64,000 bases of DNA, from assembly GCA_964607165.1 (NCBI GenBank), contig CAZSIT010000009.1:1-64000 (forward strand), in the 5' to 3' direction. Positions 31,315 through 40,402 of this stretch are shown here, in pieces. The position numbers and the translations under genes are program-made. The number at the start of each line of letters is the position of its first letter. Within the stretch, counting starts at the first letter, position 1. Below the pieces are notes generated by a model. It was given only the letters and a program-made list of their open reading frames with translations, had not been told where the DNA came from and searched no databases. The stretch is from DSPP01 sp964607165. Its GTDB lineage: Bacteria; Zixibacteria; MSB-5A5; DSPP01.

Positions 31315-33282
31315 CTACTTCAAGAACAACATTCTCTTGGCAGAAGAAAACTCTTTGGTCGAAAGTTTGTAAAAGTAAATGCCGGAAGCTACCCCGGCGC
31401 CCTTTTCATCCGTTCCACCCCAAAGCACGGACTTTGGGCCGGCGGCCTCATATTGATTAACCAGGGTTGCCACTTTCTGCCCCAAGATATTAAACACCTC
31501 CAGCCGGACATCAGCCGCTTCAGGCAAATCATACTTAATCAGCGTTTTCGGGTTAAACGGATTGGGGAGGTTTTGATACAATTCGTAGCGGGTCGGCATC
31601 AAAACGGTGCCCGCCGAACTTTTCGGCATTACCGTCAAAGTGAAATGCCGCTCGACAGAAGTGATGAAGCGGTAAACCGGTTCAATCCGCAAATTCTGAC
31701 TGGCGTGGCCTTCTTTATCGGTTAAAATTACGTCATAATCTGAAGGCGCTTCCGCCAGCCCATCAAAATTCAGTTCAATGGCACGCGTTTGTCCGGGCCA
31801 AACCGCAAAATCCCAAGTTTCGCGGTCGTTGCTAAGCGGGGGACGGATATCGGAGACGTAATCTCCGGCAGCGCCAAATTCCTTGCCGTGACGGAAAACG
31901 ACCCGCAGTTCTCCCGGAAGCGTTGGAGGAACCTCCAAGTCCATACGGTCAACGTCTTTTTGGGCTTCCTTGGCTGTTCCCAGAATGGTCGGAAACGTAG
32001 CTCGGCTTTCACTTTTGGCGGTTATGCTGATTTTCCAATCCAAAGACAAACCATAGTCTTTTGGAGATTCTGAAACGGTGGAGGGGAGTCCATCGTTTTG
32101 GATTGGGAAAAGCAGGGTGACCCTTTCCTTCTTCATATTATTTAGGAAATACCCCCTCCACGGCTTTAAGAGGGAATCGGGAAGGTATCCATATTGGTCG
32201 GGTCCGGAAGGGACTAACCTTCGTAATGCTTTACTTCCAATTCGACTGATGCGCTCGGCGTCCCCTTGTTCGTACAGGGTGGGGTCGCCAGCAACAATTA
32301 CGTCCACCGATTCAATATTTACGGTGTAGGAAAACGGGGTGGCTATCATATTCCAGCCGGAATCAATGACCAATTTAACGTAATCGATTCCGATTGTATC
32401 TCCCGCCGGTCCGGGCAGAAGTCTATAGATGGTCGTGTCCTGAAGAGTGGAAAAACCCGACCCGTCATAATTTTTTGACCCCCGTGTGGCCAAAAACATC
32501 GACCGTCCGGGAACGAAATCGGGTGTATTGGGAAATTCTTTATACCCGGTTAAGGTGGCATCCTTCAAAGTTGGGTCCCACCAGAATAGTCGTGCTACCT
32601 TGGGATCGGTCAAGCTGAAGTCATCGGCGGCGATTTGATTGGCAGGGCTCCCCGGCTGGACGTCGAACGGAAACGAAACTATCTGATATACCCCATCGGG
32701 TGTGGGCGTGGGTGGACCGGCAAGAACCGAAACCTGCAAATCGGCTGCATTGTCGGCTCCCTCAAAGGGTGACGTTTCCGGCGCAAAACCGTTCGTGGCG
32801 TGAACATAAAATTCCAATCCCTGCATGGTCACGTCTCCAAAAGGTATGCTGATGCGAAAAGTATCTCCAACGGCCGATTTGGCCATCGCCAAAGCCGCGT
32901 AAGGGGTCTCTCCTTTTTTTCTGTAATAGAGGGTGGCGGCCAGAGGCATCCGTTGCGGGTCGGTGATGAGTACCCGCACCAGCGTAGCCGTGTTCTGTGG
33001 TGGCGTTGGTATGGCCAGCCGGTTAATTTTTGGGAAACGGGGAAAAGTGCGCAGAAAGCCCGCTCCAAGAGCAAAGCTCGCGCTGGAGGCCGTCCCCAAA
33101 ATACCCCCTTGTCCCATTGCGCTCTGAAGAGCAAAATTGGGAGAACTGCTCGCTCCCCCGCTGTTCACGAAAGCACTCCCCTTGATGGCAAAGCTGGCGC
33201 TTGATTGCGCCTGCAGATTGATACTGGTAAGCATTATCAGGGAGCTAGCTACCCCAAAAACAATTTTAAGTTTTCGATTCAT
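31315..33282 (-). CDS. Large secreted protein with Por/T9SS-like (FlgD-like) C-terminal domain
   Basis: A 655-residue exported protein. Signal peptide about 1-26 (L-Q-A-Q). Residues 27-80 are rich in Ser, Ala and Gly; the middle region holds Ig-like and beta-sandwich segments. The last 85 residues show the pattern Y-Q-N-L-P-N-P-F-N-P-K-T ... G-Q-K-V-A-T-L-V ... G-V-A-S-G-I-Y-F-Y-K-L ... M-L-F-L-K, the type A sorting domain used by the type IX secretion system in Bacteroidota and seen, often without a proven system, in other FCB phyla. Start after AAAGGAG. Its leader (33297-33331) can fold into a 9-bp hairpin. Confidence 0.75.
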   Translation of the reverse strand: MNRKLKIVFGVASSLIMLTSINLQAQSSASFAIKGSAFVNSGGASSSPNFALQSAMGQGGILGTASSASFALGAGFLRTFPRFPKINRLAIPTPPQNTATLVRVLITDPQRMPLAATLYYRKKGETPYAALAMAKSAVGDTFRISIPFGDVTMQGLEFYVHATNGFAPETSPFEGADNAADLQVSVLAGPPTPTPDGVYQIVSFPFDVQPGSPANQIAADDFSLTDPKVARLFWWDPTLKDATLTGYKEFPNTPDFVPGRSMFLATRGSKNYDGSGFSTLQDTTIYRLLPGPAGDTIGIDYVKLVIDSGWNMIATPFSYTVNIESVDVIVAGDPTLYEQGDAERISRIGSKALRRLVPSGPDQYGYLPDSLLKPWRGYFLNNMKKERVTLLFPIQNDGLPSTVSESPKDYGLSLDWKISITAKSESRATFPTILGTAKEAQKDVDRMDLEVPPTLPGELRVVFRHGKEFGAAGDYVSDIRPPLSNDRETWDFAVWPGQTRAIELNFDGLAEAPSDYDVILTDKEGHASQNLRIEPVYRFITSVERHFTLTVMPKSSAGTVLMPTRYELYQNLPNPFNPKTLIKYDLPEAADVRLEVFNILGQKVATLVNQYEAAGPKSVLWGGTDEKGAGVASGIYFYKLSTKEFSSAKRMLFLK

Positions 33283-33384
33283 CGTTTTGCTCCTTTAGCT
33301 AAGCCATGGATAAGGGTTCAAAGGCTTAGCTTCAAAGGTTAGTTGATCCAATCCCTCATCAACTTTGAACTTCATTCTCTCCGA

Positions 33385-34251
33385 CTATTTTTCTTCCTTT
33401 TTTGGTCCTACCCCGTTATCGGAGTTTGGGTCGAAGAAACCCGGCGGCGAACTCACGGTGCTGATTACCGTGCCATAAGCGTTGGGGAAGAACATGGCAG
33501 TCAGACTCCAACGCCAAATTTGGCTCGTTCCGCTGAACCTATCCGCGTTAAGATAATAAGTATGAGTTCCAGCCGACACGGCTTCTACTTTTGTACAGTT
33601 TTGCGTAAGACCCTCGTTGCTACCGAGGTTGGTTGGATTATTAGGATTAACACGCCAAAGTGCTGCATTGTCAAAGTCGATTGTAGCAGGGAATCTTGAA
33701 ATAGACAACCTAACTAAATCATCCGCTCCAGCTGTGTGATCAATAAAGAAAAGGGCGTGGGCCTGCAGGACGATAAAACCACTTGTAGGTACAGTAATAG
33801 TCAGAGTATCGTAAGCGACCGTCCCTCCTAATGGTTCAAGAATAGTGGGATTATATTCGCGAGCAATCCCCGGCCCATTCAACGCCTGGATTGCATAGGG
33901 AACGGCAGAAATCGTCTGGCGGGGTCTTAATACCTCACCTCCTATCTCAATTTGTAAATAAAGCAGAGAACCTGTAAAAAGATAGGCTGGAGAACCGGCA
34001 ACACTGCCGAGTTGAACATTAAAAACGCCGTTGTCCAGACGGACGGTATCCTGTACTTCCGACCAACGTTCGGTCCCTATATTCGGGTCATCCCAGATTG
34101 AAAACCTTATGGTCGCCGTATCCTGCCCCAAGCGGGTGCCGGCAGGAGCGGTCAACCGCCCTTCGTACGGAATAGTCGACTGGGCCAGCGCCAAACCGGC
34201 GGACATCAAAACAAAAACGAAAAGAATAGTGCCAAATACCTGCTTCCGCAT
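33385..34251 (-). CDS. Secreted hypothetical protein
   Basis: A 288-residue exported protein. Start is ATG 34251 after AAGGAGGAGAT, giving a clean signal peptide (M-R-K-Q-V-F-G-T-I-L ... L-A-L-A-Q). An alternative in-frame ATG at 34320 also has a strong site and overlaps the previous gene's stop region, adding 23 basic residues. The mature part begins S-T-I-P-Y-E-G-R-L-T and continues with strands such as I-R-F-S-I-W-D and V-F-N-V-Q-L-G, as in trimeric tail-fibre or chaperone-type secreted repeats of bacterial surfaces. No enzyme motif is seen. It lies 70 nt after the PEGA-domain gene on the same strand. Confidence 0.6.
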   Translation of the reverse strand: MRKQVFGTILFVFVLMSAGLALAQSTIPYEGRLTAPAGTRLGQDTATIRFSIWDDPNIGTERWSEVQDTVRLDNGVFNVQLGSVAGSPAYLFTGSLLYLQIEIGGEVLRPRQTISAVPYAIQALNGPGIAREYNPTILEPLGGTVAYDTLTITVPTSGFIVLQAHALFFIDHTAGADDLVRLSISRFPATIDFDNAALWRVNPNNPTNLGSNEGLTQNCTKVEAVSAGTHTYYLNADRFSGTSQIWRWSLTAMFFPNAYGTVISTVSSPPGFFDPNSDNGVGPKKEEK

Positions 34252-34321
34252 ATCTCCTCCTTGTAAGTTGAATTTAAAGTTTTTCACATTTTCCTTCCTT
34301 TTCTTTAAAAGCTTTTCCATC

Positions 34322-35371
34322 CTATCTCCTTCCTCCCGGAGTCGGTTTGGATGGAGGGGGTAGCGGCGGAAGAGGCAAAGGGGTAGCTGGTTCAACACCA
34401 CCACCGCCGCCGCCACCAGCGGCTACGGCCACAACAACCGCCACCAGGGCCGCTCCTCCGCCGATAAAGAGCCATTTTTTGGATGAACCCTTCTTTTCTT
34501 CGCCGGCCGAAACCGCCGGCGCGGCGCCCGGACCCGCTTTCAACTTGGCCGAAACCGTAGTGGTTTTGCCCGTCTTTATCTCAAAGTTTCCGGTCTTTTC
34601 CGAGTACCCCTCCCTCAATGCCCGATAAACATGCTTTCCCGGAACCAACTCGGTTTTTCCTTCGACCAAGGTGACCGCGCGGCCGTCGATTTCCACCAAG
34701 GCGTCCAACGGCTCCAGAACCATTATCAACGAGCCCAAAGCCAGAACCGCCCCTTGCCAGTCCTTGCCTTCAATCTTGATTTCAACCGTTTCCCCTTCCC
34801 GCTTTACTTCCGATTCCTTGACGAAGGGGGTTTGGCCGGTTTTGCGAAATTCCAAACGATGTTTGCCGACCGCCACCTTAATAGGCTCTTCCGTATTGCG
34901 GCGGCGTTTGCTGTCAATCAAAACCAAAGCATCCAGACCCTGGCCGCTGATTTTGAAAAATCCAACCTTGTCCAAACCGGCCAGATAATCTCTTTTGGCC
35001 TCCTGAAATAAAGCAACCGCATCCGCGGGAAAGAAGCGCTCATCAATCTGGGCGTTGTTGTCAAAAACCACCAAATCGCGAAAGGCCTCCTTGGCACGGG
35101 CGGCGTCCCCTTTCTGCTGATAGGCCGCTCCCAGATAGCTCAAGGCCGTGTCCAATTGGACATCCCTTAAGTCCCCGGCGGTTACCAGGGGAGCAAGGAT
35201 TGCTACACAGTCGTCAAACTTGGCATCAAAGTAAGCATTCTGCGCTTGCTCCAGGGTGTTACCCTGCGCCAAAGCCGGGTGGGATGGATATAACGTTAGA
35301 ACCGAAACGGCCGCAAAATAGGCCAGAAACGCGCGGCCAGTAAAAGTTTTCAAAACAGATTTTTTGCTCAT
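34322..35371 (-). CDS. TPR and PEGA-domain envelope protein
   Basis: A 349-residue protein. N-terminal export signal (about 1-35, P-A-L-A-Q), TPR-like helices to about 125, then two PEGA-type beta domains near 150-185 and 215-265 (L-V-E-I-D-G-R and related strands). Near the C-terminus a membrane helix with a Gly run (G-G-G-G-G-G-G) is followed by a Pro-rich tail (P-L-P-P-L-P-P-P). PEGA domains are common in surface and polysaccharide-related proteins; the exact role is unknown. A GGAGG site precedes ATG 35371. The downstream secreted protein gene is closely linked and may be coupled to it. Confidence 0.65.
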   Translation of the reverse strand: MSKKSVLKTFTGRAFLAYFAAVSVLTLYPSHPALAQGNTLEQAQNAYFDAKFDDCVAILAPLVTAGDLRDVQLDTALSYLGAAYQQKGDAARAKEAFRDLVVFDNNAQIDERFFPADAVALFQEAKRDYLAGLDKVGFFKISGQGLDALVLIDSKRRRNTEEPIKVAVGKHRLEFRKTGQTPFVKESEVKREGETVEIKIEGKDWQGAVLALGSLIMVLEPLDALVEIDGRAVTLVEGKTELVPGKHVYRALREGYSEKTGNFEIKTGKTTTVSAKLKAGPGAAPAVSAGEEKKGSSKKWLFIGGGAALVAVVVAVAAGGGGGGGVEPATPLPLPPLPPPSKPTPGGRR

Positions 35372-35514
35372 AGAGCCTCCAGCCAGAAATTTTTGCAGGG
35401 CAGTGAGTAGAGCCCGCCTCCAGAAAAGGAATCCTTTCCCATAAACGGAGGGAAGATAAAGCTAAAATGAAAAAACTGTCAAGCTGAATAGTGATTTTTT
35501 GGAAAAAATTTTTC

Positions 35515-36279
35515 TTAGCCAATTAAGACCGCACCGCCGTTAACGTTTAGAATTTCCCCGGTAATAAAAGTCGAGAGGCCGGAAGCCAGAAAAAGGATGG
35601 CTCCGGCCATCTCTTCCGCCGTTGCCGCCCGGGCAAGCGGAATAGTGGAAAGAATTTTCTGGCGCTCTTTGCCAATTAGAGCGGAATGGCTCATATCGGT
35701 ATCCACCCATCCGGGAGCTACACAATTGACCCGAATGTTAAAGGGCGCCAGCTCCGGTGCCAAAGACTTGGTCAAACTGATAACGGCCCCTTTGGTAGCG
35801 GCATAGTGGGAGTGAAAAGCTTCTCCCCTTTGCCCCGCCGTCGAGGAAACGGTTATAATGTTGCCCGATTTCTGCCTTTTCATATATGGAACAGAAAGGG
35901 TTATGGCGTAAAAAGTGCCGTAGAGGTTGGTTTTGACGGTTTTGGCTAACTTTTCGGGCGTCATTTTTTCGATGGCAGCCTCCTCCCAGATGCCGGCATT
36001 GGTGACCAGAATGTCTATACGTCCAAACTTTTTGACCGTGGTGGCCACCATCTTTTTTACCTGGCTAAATTTGGAAACGTCGGCACGGATGGCAAGCCCT
36101 TTTTGTCCTGTTTTTTCTATTTTTTGCAAGGTTTGGACCGCCGCTTTTTCATCCTTGATGAAGCTGAAGGCAACATCCGCCCCGGCACGGGCAAAAAGGA
36201 GGGCGGAGGCCCGGCCTATTCCGCGCGAACCGCCGGTGACGATGGCTACTTGTCCGGATAAGTCGATAAATTTCTGCAT
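35515..36279 (-). CDS. Short-chain dehydrogenase/reductase (FabG-like)
   Basis: A 254-residue SDR. NAD(P)-binding G-G-S-R-G-I-G at about 13-19, N-A-G at about 89, and the catalytic S-S ... Y-A-A-T-K set near 142-161 are intact. The family includes 3-oxoacyl-ACP reductases, but many members have other substrates; with lipid A genes nearby, a lipid-related role is likely but unproven. The start ATG 36279 overlaps nothing and lies 1 nt after the guaA stop; an in-frame ATG at 36294 would run into guaA. Last gene of the minus-strand run. Confidence 0.85.
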   Translation of the reverse strand: MQKFIDLSGQVAIVTGGSRGIGRASALLFARAGADVAFSFIKDEKAAVQTLQKIEKTGQKGLAIRADVSKFSQVKKMVATTVKKFGRIDILVTNAGIWEEAAIEKMTPEKLAKTVKTNLYGTFYAITLSVPYMKRQKSGNIITVSSTAGQRGEAFHSHYAATKGAVISLTKSLAPELAPFNIRVNCVAPGWVDTDMSHSALIGKERQKILSTIPLARAATAEEMAGAILFLASGLSTFITGEILNVNGGAVLIG

Positions 36280-36280
36280 A

Positions 36281-37813
36281 TCATTCCCACTCAATCGTGG
36301 CGGGTGGTTTGGAGGAAATATCGTACACCACCCGGTTGATTCCTTTGACTTCGTTGACGATTCGGTTGGAAACGTGCGCCAAAAAATCTTCCGGCAGGCG
36401 CGACCAATCCGCCGTCATCCCATCCGTGGAGTCCACCGCCCGCAGGGCAATCACGTTTTCATAGGTGCGCTCATCCCCCATAACGCCAACGGTGGATATA
36501 GGCAAAAGAACCGCAAAGGCCTGCCAGCTTTGGCCGTACAGCTTCCACTTTTTCATTTCTTCGATGAAGATGGCGTCCGCTTTCTGCAGTTTGATAATCC
36601 GCTCTTCATTAACTTCGCCGATGATGCGCACCGCTAACCCCGGACCGGGGAAAGGGTGGCGAAAAATATTTTCCTTTGGAATTTTTAGCGCCAAGCCCAG
36701 TTTGCGCACTTCATCTTTGAACAGCTCTTTTAACGGCTCAATCAGCTTAAAGCGCAGATTTTCCGGCAGGCCGCCCACGTTGTGGTGGGTCTTGATGGTG
36801 GCCGAGGGGCCCTTGAAGGAGCGGCTTTCAATCCAATCGGGGTATAAAGTCCCCTGGGCCAAAAACTCGAAGGGCCCTTTCTTTTGAGCTTCTTCCTCGA
36901 ACACTTCTATAAAAGTATGCCCGATGATTTTGCGCTTTTGTTCGGGGTCGGTCACGCCGCGCAGTTTTTCAAGAAAACGCTGCCGAGCATCAACCGCAGT
37001 GAACGATATTTTGAAGCGCGGGAGCAGCTTTTTTACTTCTTCGGCTTCGTTCAAGCGCAAAAACCCGTGGTCAACAAAGACAGAGTGGAGCTTGTCGCCG
37101 ATGGCTTGGTGCACCAAAATGGCGGCAACGGTCGAATCGACCCCGCCGGAGACGGCGCAAAGTACTTTCGATGAGCCCACCTTTTGGCGGATGGCTTCCG
37201 TTTCTGTTTTTATGAAAGAAGCCATACTCCAATCTCCGCGGGCGCCGCAAATCGAAAGAAAATTGGCCAGGATTTTTCGACCTTCTTCGGTGTGCATCAC
37301 TTCCGGATGGAACTGTACACCGAAAAGTTTTTTGGCCTGGTTGGCAAAGGCGGCAATTTTAACCGACCGGGTTCGGCCGTTCAATATAAAATCTTTGGGC
37401 ATTTTTTTAACCGTGTCGCCGTGGCTCATCCAAACCCGGGAGCGGGCCTTGACTCCTTTAAATAGCAAATTCGATTTAACCAGCTTAAATTCAGCCGGAC
37501 CGTACTCGCGATGGGTTGAGCGTATGACTTTGCCGCCTAAAAGATGCGCCATCAATTGCAAGCCGTAGCAAACCCCCAAAACCGGTTTTCCCAAAGCAAA
37601 AATTTCTTTCGGGACGGTTGGAGCGTTGGCGTCCAAAACGGAAGAGGGGCCGCCGGAAAGAGCGATTCCGATAACTTCCGGCGCAGTCAGCACATCAAAG
37701 GAAGTATCAAAAGGATAAATTTCGCAGAAGACCTTTGCCTCGCGCACCCGTCGGGCAATCAACTGGGTGTATTGGGAGCCGAAGTCTAAAATTACAATTT
37801 TTTGATGCGTCAT
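36281..37813 (-). CDS. guaA: GMP synthase (glutamine-hydrolysing)
   Basis: Converts XMP to GMP with ATP and glutamine. The 510-residue protein has a class I glutamine amidotransferase domain (nucleophile Cys in G-V-C-Y-G-L, F-H-P-E-V triad), then the ATP pyrophosphatase P-loop S-G-G-V-D-S-T near 220, and the C-terminal dimerisation domain ending I-E-W-E. The ATG overlaps the nadB stop by one base (TAATG at 37811-37815). Placement with nadB and lipid A genes is unusual. Confidence 0.97.
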   Translation of the reverse strand: MTHQKIVILDFGSQYTQLIARRVREAKVFCEIYPFDTSFDVLTAPEVIGIALSGGPSSVLDANAPTVPKEIFALGKPVLGVCYGLQLMAHLLGGKVIRSTHREYGPAEFKLVKSNLLFKGVKARSRVWMSHGDTVKKMPKDFILNGRTRSVKIAAFANQAKKLFGVQFHPEVMHTEEGRKILANFLSICGARGDWSMASFIKTETEAIRQKVGSSKVLCAVSGGVDSTVAAILVHQAIGDKLHSVFVDHGFLRLNEAEEVKKLLPRFKISFTAVDARQRFLEKLRGVTDPEQKRKIIGHTFIEVFEEEAQKKGPFEFLAQGTLYPDWIESRSFKGPSATIKTHHNVGGLPENLRFKLIEPLKELFKDEVRKLGLALKIPKENIFRHPFPGPGLAVRIIGEVNEERIIKLQKADAIFIEEMKKWKLYGQSWQAFAVLLPISTVGVMGDERTYENVIALRAVDSTDGMTADWSRLPEDFLAHVSNRIVNEVKGINRVVYDISSKPPATIEWE

Positions 37814-39381
37814 TAAAAAAGGCCGGGTGAAATTATTGTATTCAGCGGCTGCCCTTGGGCATCCGTTTGTGGGAAATCGAGGTTGTAATGCAGCCCGCGC
37901 GATTCTTTGCGCTGCTGCGCCGACCAGACCACCAAGCGGGAAACTAAGGCGATGTTGAATAACTCAATCGAATCGTAACTCAACGGATGGCTATAATAAA
38001 ACTTTTTTACCCCTTCGGCAACTGAGGACAGGCGCCGAAGGGCCAGTTCCAAGCGTTCATCGGTACGCACAATCCCCACGTAGTCCCACATCACGCCGGC
38101 GATTTCCTCCCGTTCGTGGGCCAAAACAATCTTTTCTGTCGTCGGTTTTTGTGCCGGGTGGGTGTAAGCAGGAAAATCGGGCATGAAACTCGGTTTTTGC
38201 TCATCTTTGACCGTTTTTGACGCGAAATCGGCCACCGCCAGAGCCTCCAAAAGAGAATTGGAGGCCAGCCGGTTGGCACCATGCATTCCGGTGCAGGCCA
38301 CTTCGCCGGCAGCATAAAGACCCGGCAGATTGGTCCGGCCGCAAACGTCCGTGACCACTCCCCCGCACATATAATGAGCGGCCGGAACGACCGGAATCCA
38401 GTCCTTGCTTAAATCCAGCTTTCTTTGGCGGCAGAATTCGAAAATCTGGGGGAAGCGCTTGGCAATGAAATCGGTTTTCAGGTGCGTGAGGTCGAGGAAA
38501 ACGCATTCATCGCCCGTCTCTTTCAAAACTTTATCAATGGCGCGAGCGACAATGTCACGCGGGGCCAGCTCCTTGAGTGGGTGCATCGTTTCCATAAAAC
38601 GAACGCCGGTGCGTGTGCGTAAAATCCCCCCCTCTCCACGTACTGCTTCCGAAATTAGAAAAGGAGAATCGTTAGCCTTGTAAAAAGCGGTAGGGTGAAA
38701 TTGCATAAACTCCAGATTGGCTAAAGTTGCGCCAGCCCGATAAGCCAGTGCCAACCCGTCGCCGGTGGCAATTGGGGGATTAGTCGTATGTTTCCAAAGC
38801 CGCCCACAGCCGCCCGTCGCCAGCAGAGTTATTGGGGCAAGGAAAGTATCGACCTGATTGTTTTCACAATTTAGGGCGTAGATTCCCCAAATCCGGCCAT
38901 CGGTTTTCAACAATTCAAAAGCGAAGTGATTTTCGAAAACGGTAATGTTTTTTTCCGCCTTAACTTTTTCAACCAGAGCTCGCTCGAGCTCTCTCCCTGT
39001 AAAATCTCCCGCATGAACGACTCGTTTCCGGGAATGCCCGCCTTCACGTCCCAATTCAAATCTTCCTTCAGCGGAGGAGAACCGGACTCCCCAGCGAGCC
39101 AATTCCTGTATTAGGGCTGGTCCGGGTTCGACAATCCTGCGCACCACCTCTTCTTTGCACAATCCGGCACCGGCGGTTAAGGTATCTTGAATATGTTTTT
39201 CAAATGAGTCATCGGAGGCGAAAACGGCGGCAATCCCTCCCTGGGCATAGTTGGTGTTGGACTCGCTGCGCTTTTTTTTGGTGATGACCGCCACTTTTCC
39301 AGCGGGAACCACTTTGAGGGCAAAAGAGAGCCCCGCTACGCCCGAGCCGAGAACCAAGAAATCAAACGAATGTGCGCCCAA
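37813..39381 (-). CDS. nadB: L-aspartate oxidase
   Basis: Flavoprotein that oxidises L-aspartate to iminoaspartate, the first step of NAD synthesis. The 522-residue protein shows the FAD fingerprint G-S-G-V-A-G-L-S at the N-terminus, S-N-T-N-Y-A-Q-G-G-I near 42, the substrate region with H-P-T-A near residue 240 and H-Y-M-C-G-G-V near 335. It overlaps lpxK by 20 nt and guaA by one. No nadA or nadC is in the window. Confidence 0.95.
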   Translation of the reverse strand: MGAHSFDFLVLGSGVAGLSFALKVVPAGKVAVITKKKRSESNTNYAQGGIAAVFASDDSFEKHIQDTLTAGAGLCKEEVVRRIVEPGPALIQELARWGVRFSSAEGRFELGREGGHSRKRVVHAGDFTGRELERALVEKVKAEKNITVFENHFAFELLKTDGRIWGIYALNCENNQVDTFLAPITLLATGGCGRLWKHTTNPPIATGDGLALAYRAGATLANLEFMQFHPTAFYKANDSPFLISEAVRGEGGILRTRTGVRFMETMHPLKELAPRDIVARAIDKVLKETGDECVFLDLTHLKTDFIAKRFPQIFEFCRQRKLDLSKDWIPVVPAAHYMCGGVVTDVCGRTNLPGLYAAGEVACTGMHGANRLASNSLLEALAVADFASKTVKDEQKPSFMPDFPAYTHPAQKPTTEKIVLAHEREEIAGVMWDYVGIVRTDERLELALRRLSSVAEGVKKFYYSHPLSYDSIELFNIALVSRLVVWSAQQRKESRGLHYNLDFPQTDAQGQPLNTIISPGLF

Positions 39382-40369
39382 AAAGACGGTCCTCCAGTTT
39401 GCGGTAAAAAAGCTCTTCTCCTTCGATACGGCACTCGATTTCCAAAACTACAAGAGAAAAGCCGGGGAAGTTCAACCCCTGCAGCCGAACGGCATCCTTT
39501 TCGGTTGTGGCGAGGAAATCGGCTTCCCTGTTGCAACCCTCTCCTACCAACCAATCAACTTCCGACTGCAGATAGGGATGGTGGTCGGGAACGAAATAAT
39601 TTCCAACGACTTGTAATCCCCATCGCTGTGCCGATTTGGCGAAGTTTTGCGGCTTTCCCAACCCGGCGAAAAGAAACAGCTTTTTCTTTTTCAATTGTTC
39701 CAGCTCCAATTCCCGACGGTCGGGCCACATCCACGCGCGGGTAAGCTCGTACGAAAAGGAAAAAGCCGGGACGGAGTAGGGAACTTTTGGGTTTTTATTT
39801 TGACGCAAAAGCCAGAGGTGCGCTCGATTCACATTTTTGACCGGTTCCCGCAATCTTCCAGCCGGAATCAATTTCTCTTTTTGCAAAGATTCCCAATCGG
39901 AAGTTACCGCGATGTCCACCGTCCGAGCCAGTTTTCGGTGTTGGAAGGCGTCGTCCGCTAAGATCAGGTCGGGTTTGAGATGGTCAACGGCCCATTGCGC
40001 CGCTTTCCATTTTTTGCCCACCACCACCGGCGCGCGAGTCTTTTGCCAGACCAGAAACGCCTCATCACCAACTTCCACCCATCCGGTCTGGTTTGACTCT
40101 ATTCTACGAACGCCACTGCCACTGCTTTCGTACCCGCTTGAAACGACAACCACTCTGATATCCTTATTTTGAAAGTATCTAACCAACTTAAGCAAAACCG
40201 GCGTTTTGCCGCTTCCGCCGATTTCTAAGCCTCCAACGGAGATAACGGGAACGGGTGGAACGTAAACGGACATTAGCCTCCACGTATACAACAAGTTTCT
40301 GGCCGCCACAGCCAAACGAAAAATCCAGGAAAAGGGAAGCCAGAGCGAGTTGGGAAAAAGATTTGGCAT
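39362..40369 (-). CDS. lpxK: Tetraacyldisaccharide 4'-kinase LpxK
   Basis: Phosphorylates the 4' position of the lipid A disaccharide precursor at the inner membrane. The 335-residue protein has a membrane-anchoring N-terminal segment (L-P-F-S-W-I-F-R), the P-loop V-G-G-L-E-I-G-G-S-G-K-T-P near residues 45-57, and D-D-A-F-Q-H-R near 140. It follows waaA by 33 nt and overlaps nadB by 20 nt, in the lpxC-to-SDR run. Confidence 0.93.
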   Translation of the reverse strand: MPNLFPNSLWLPFSWIFRLAVAARNLLYTWRLMSVYVPPVPVISVGGLEIGGSGKTPVLLKLVRYFQNKDIRVVVVSSGYESSGSGVRRIESNQTGWVEVGDEAFLVWQKTRAPVVVGKKWKAAQWAVDHLKPDLILADDAFQHRKLARTVDIAVTSDWESLQKEKLIPAGRLREPVKNVNRAHLWLLRQNKNPKVPYSVPAFSFSYELTRAWMWPDRRELELEQLKKKKLFLFAGLGKPQNFAKSAQRWGLQVVGNYFVPDHHPYLQSEVDWLVGEGCNREADFLATTEKDAVRLQGLNFPGFSLVVLEIECRIEGEELFYRKLEDRLFGRTFV

Positions 40370-40402
40370 TGGAAGGTTTGGTTTATCGTCCGGCGGTAGG
40401 AA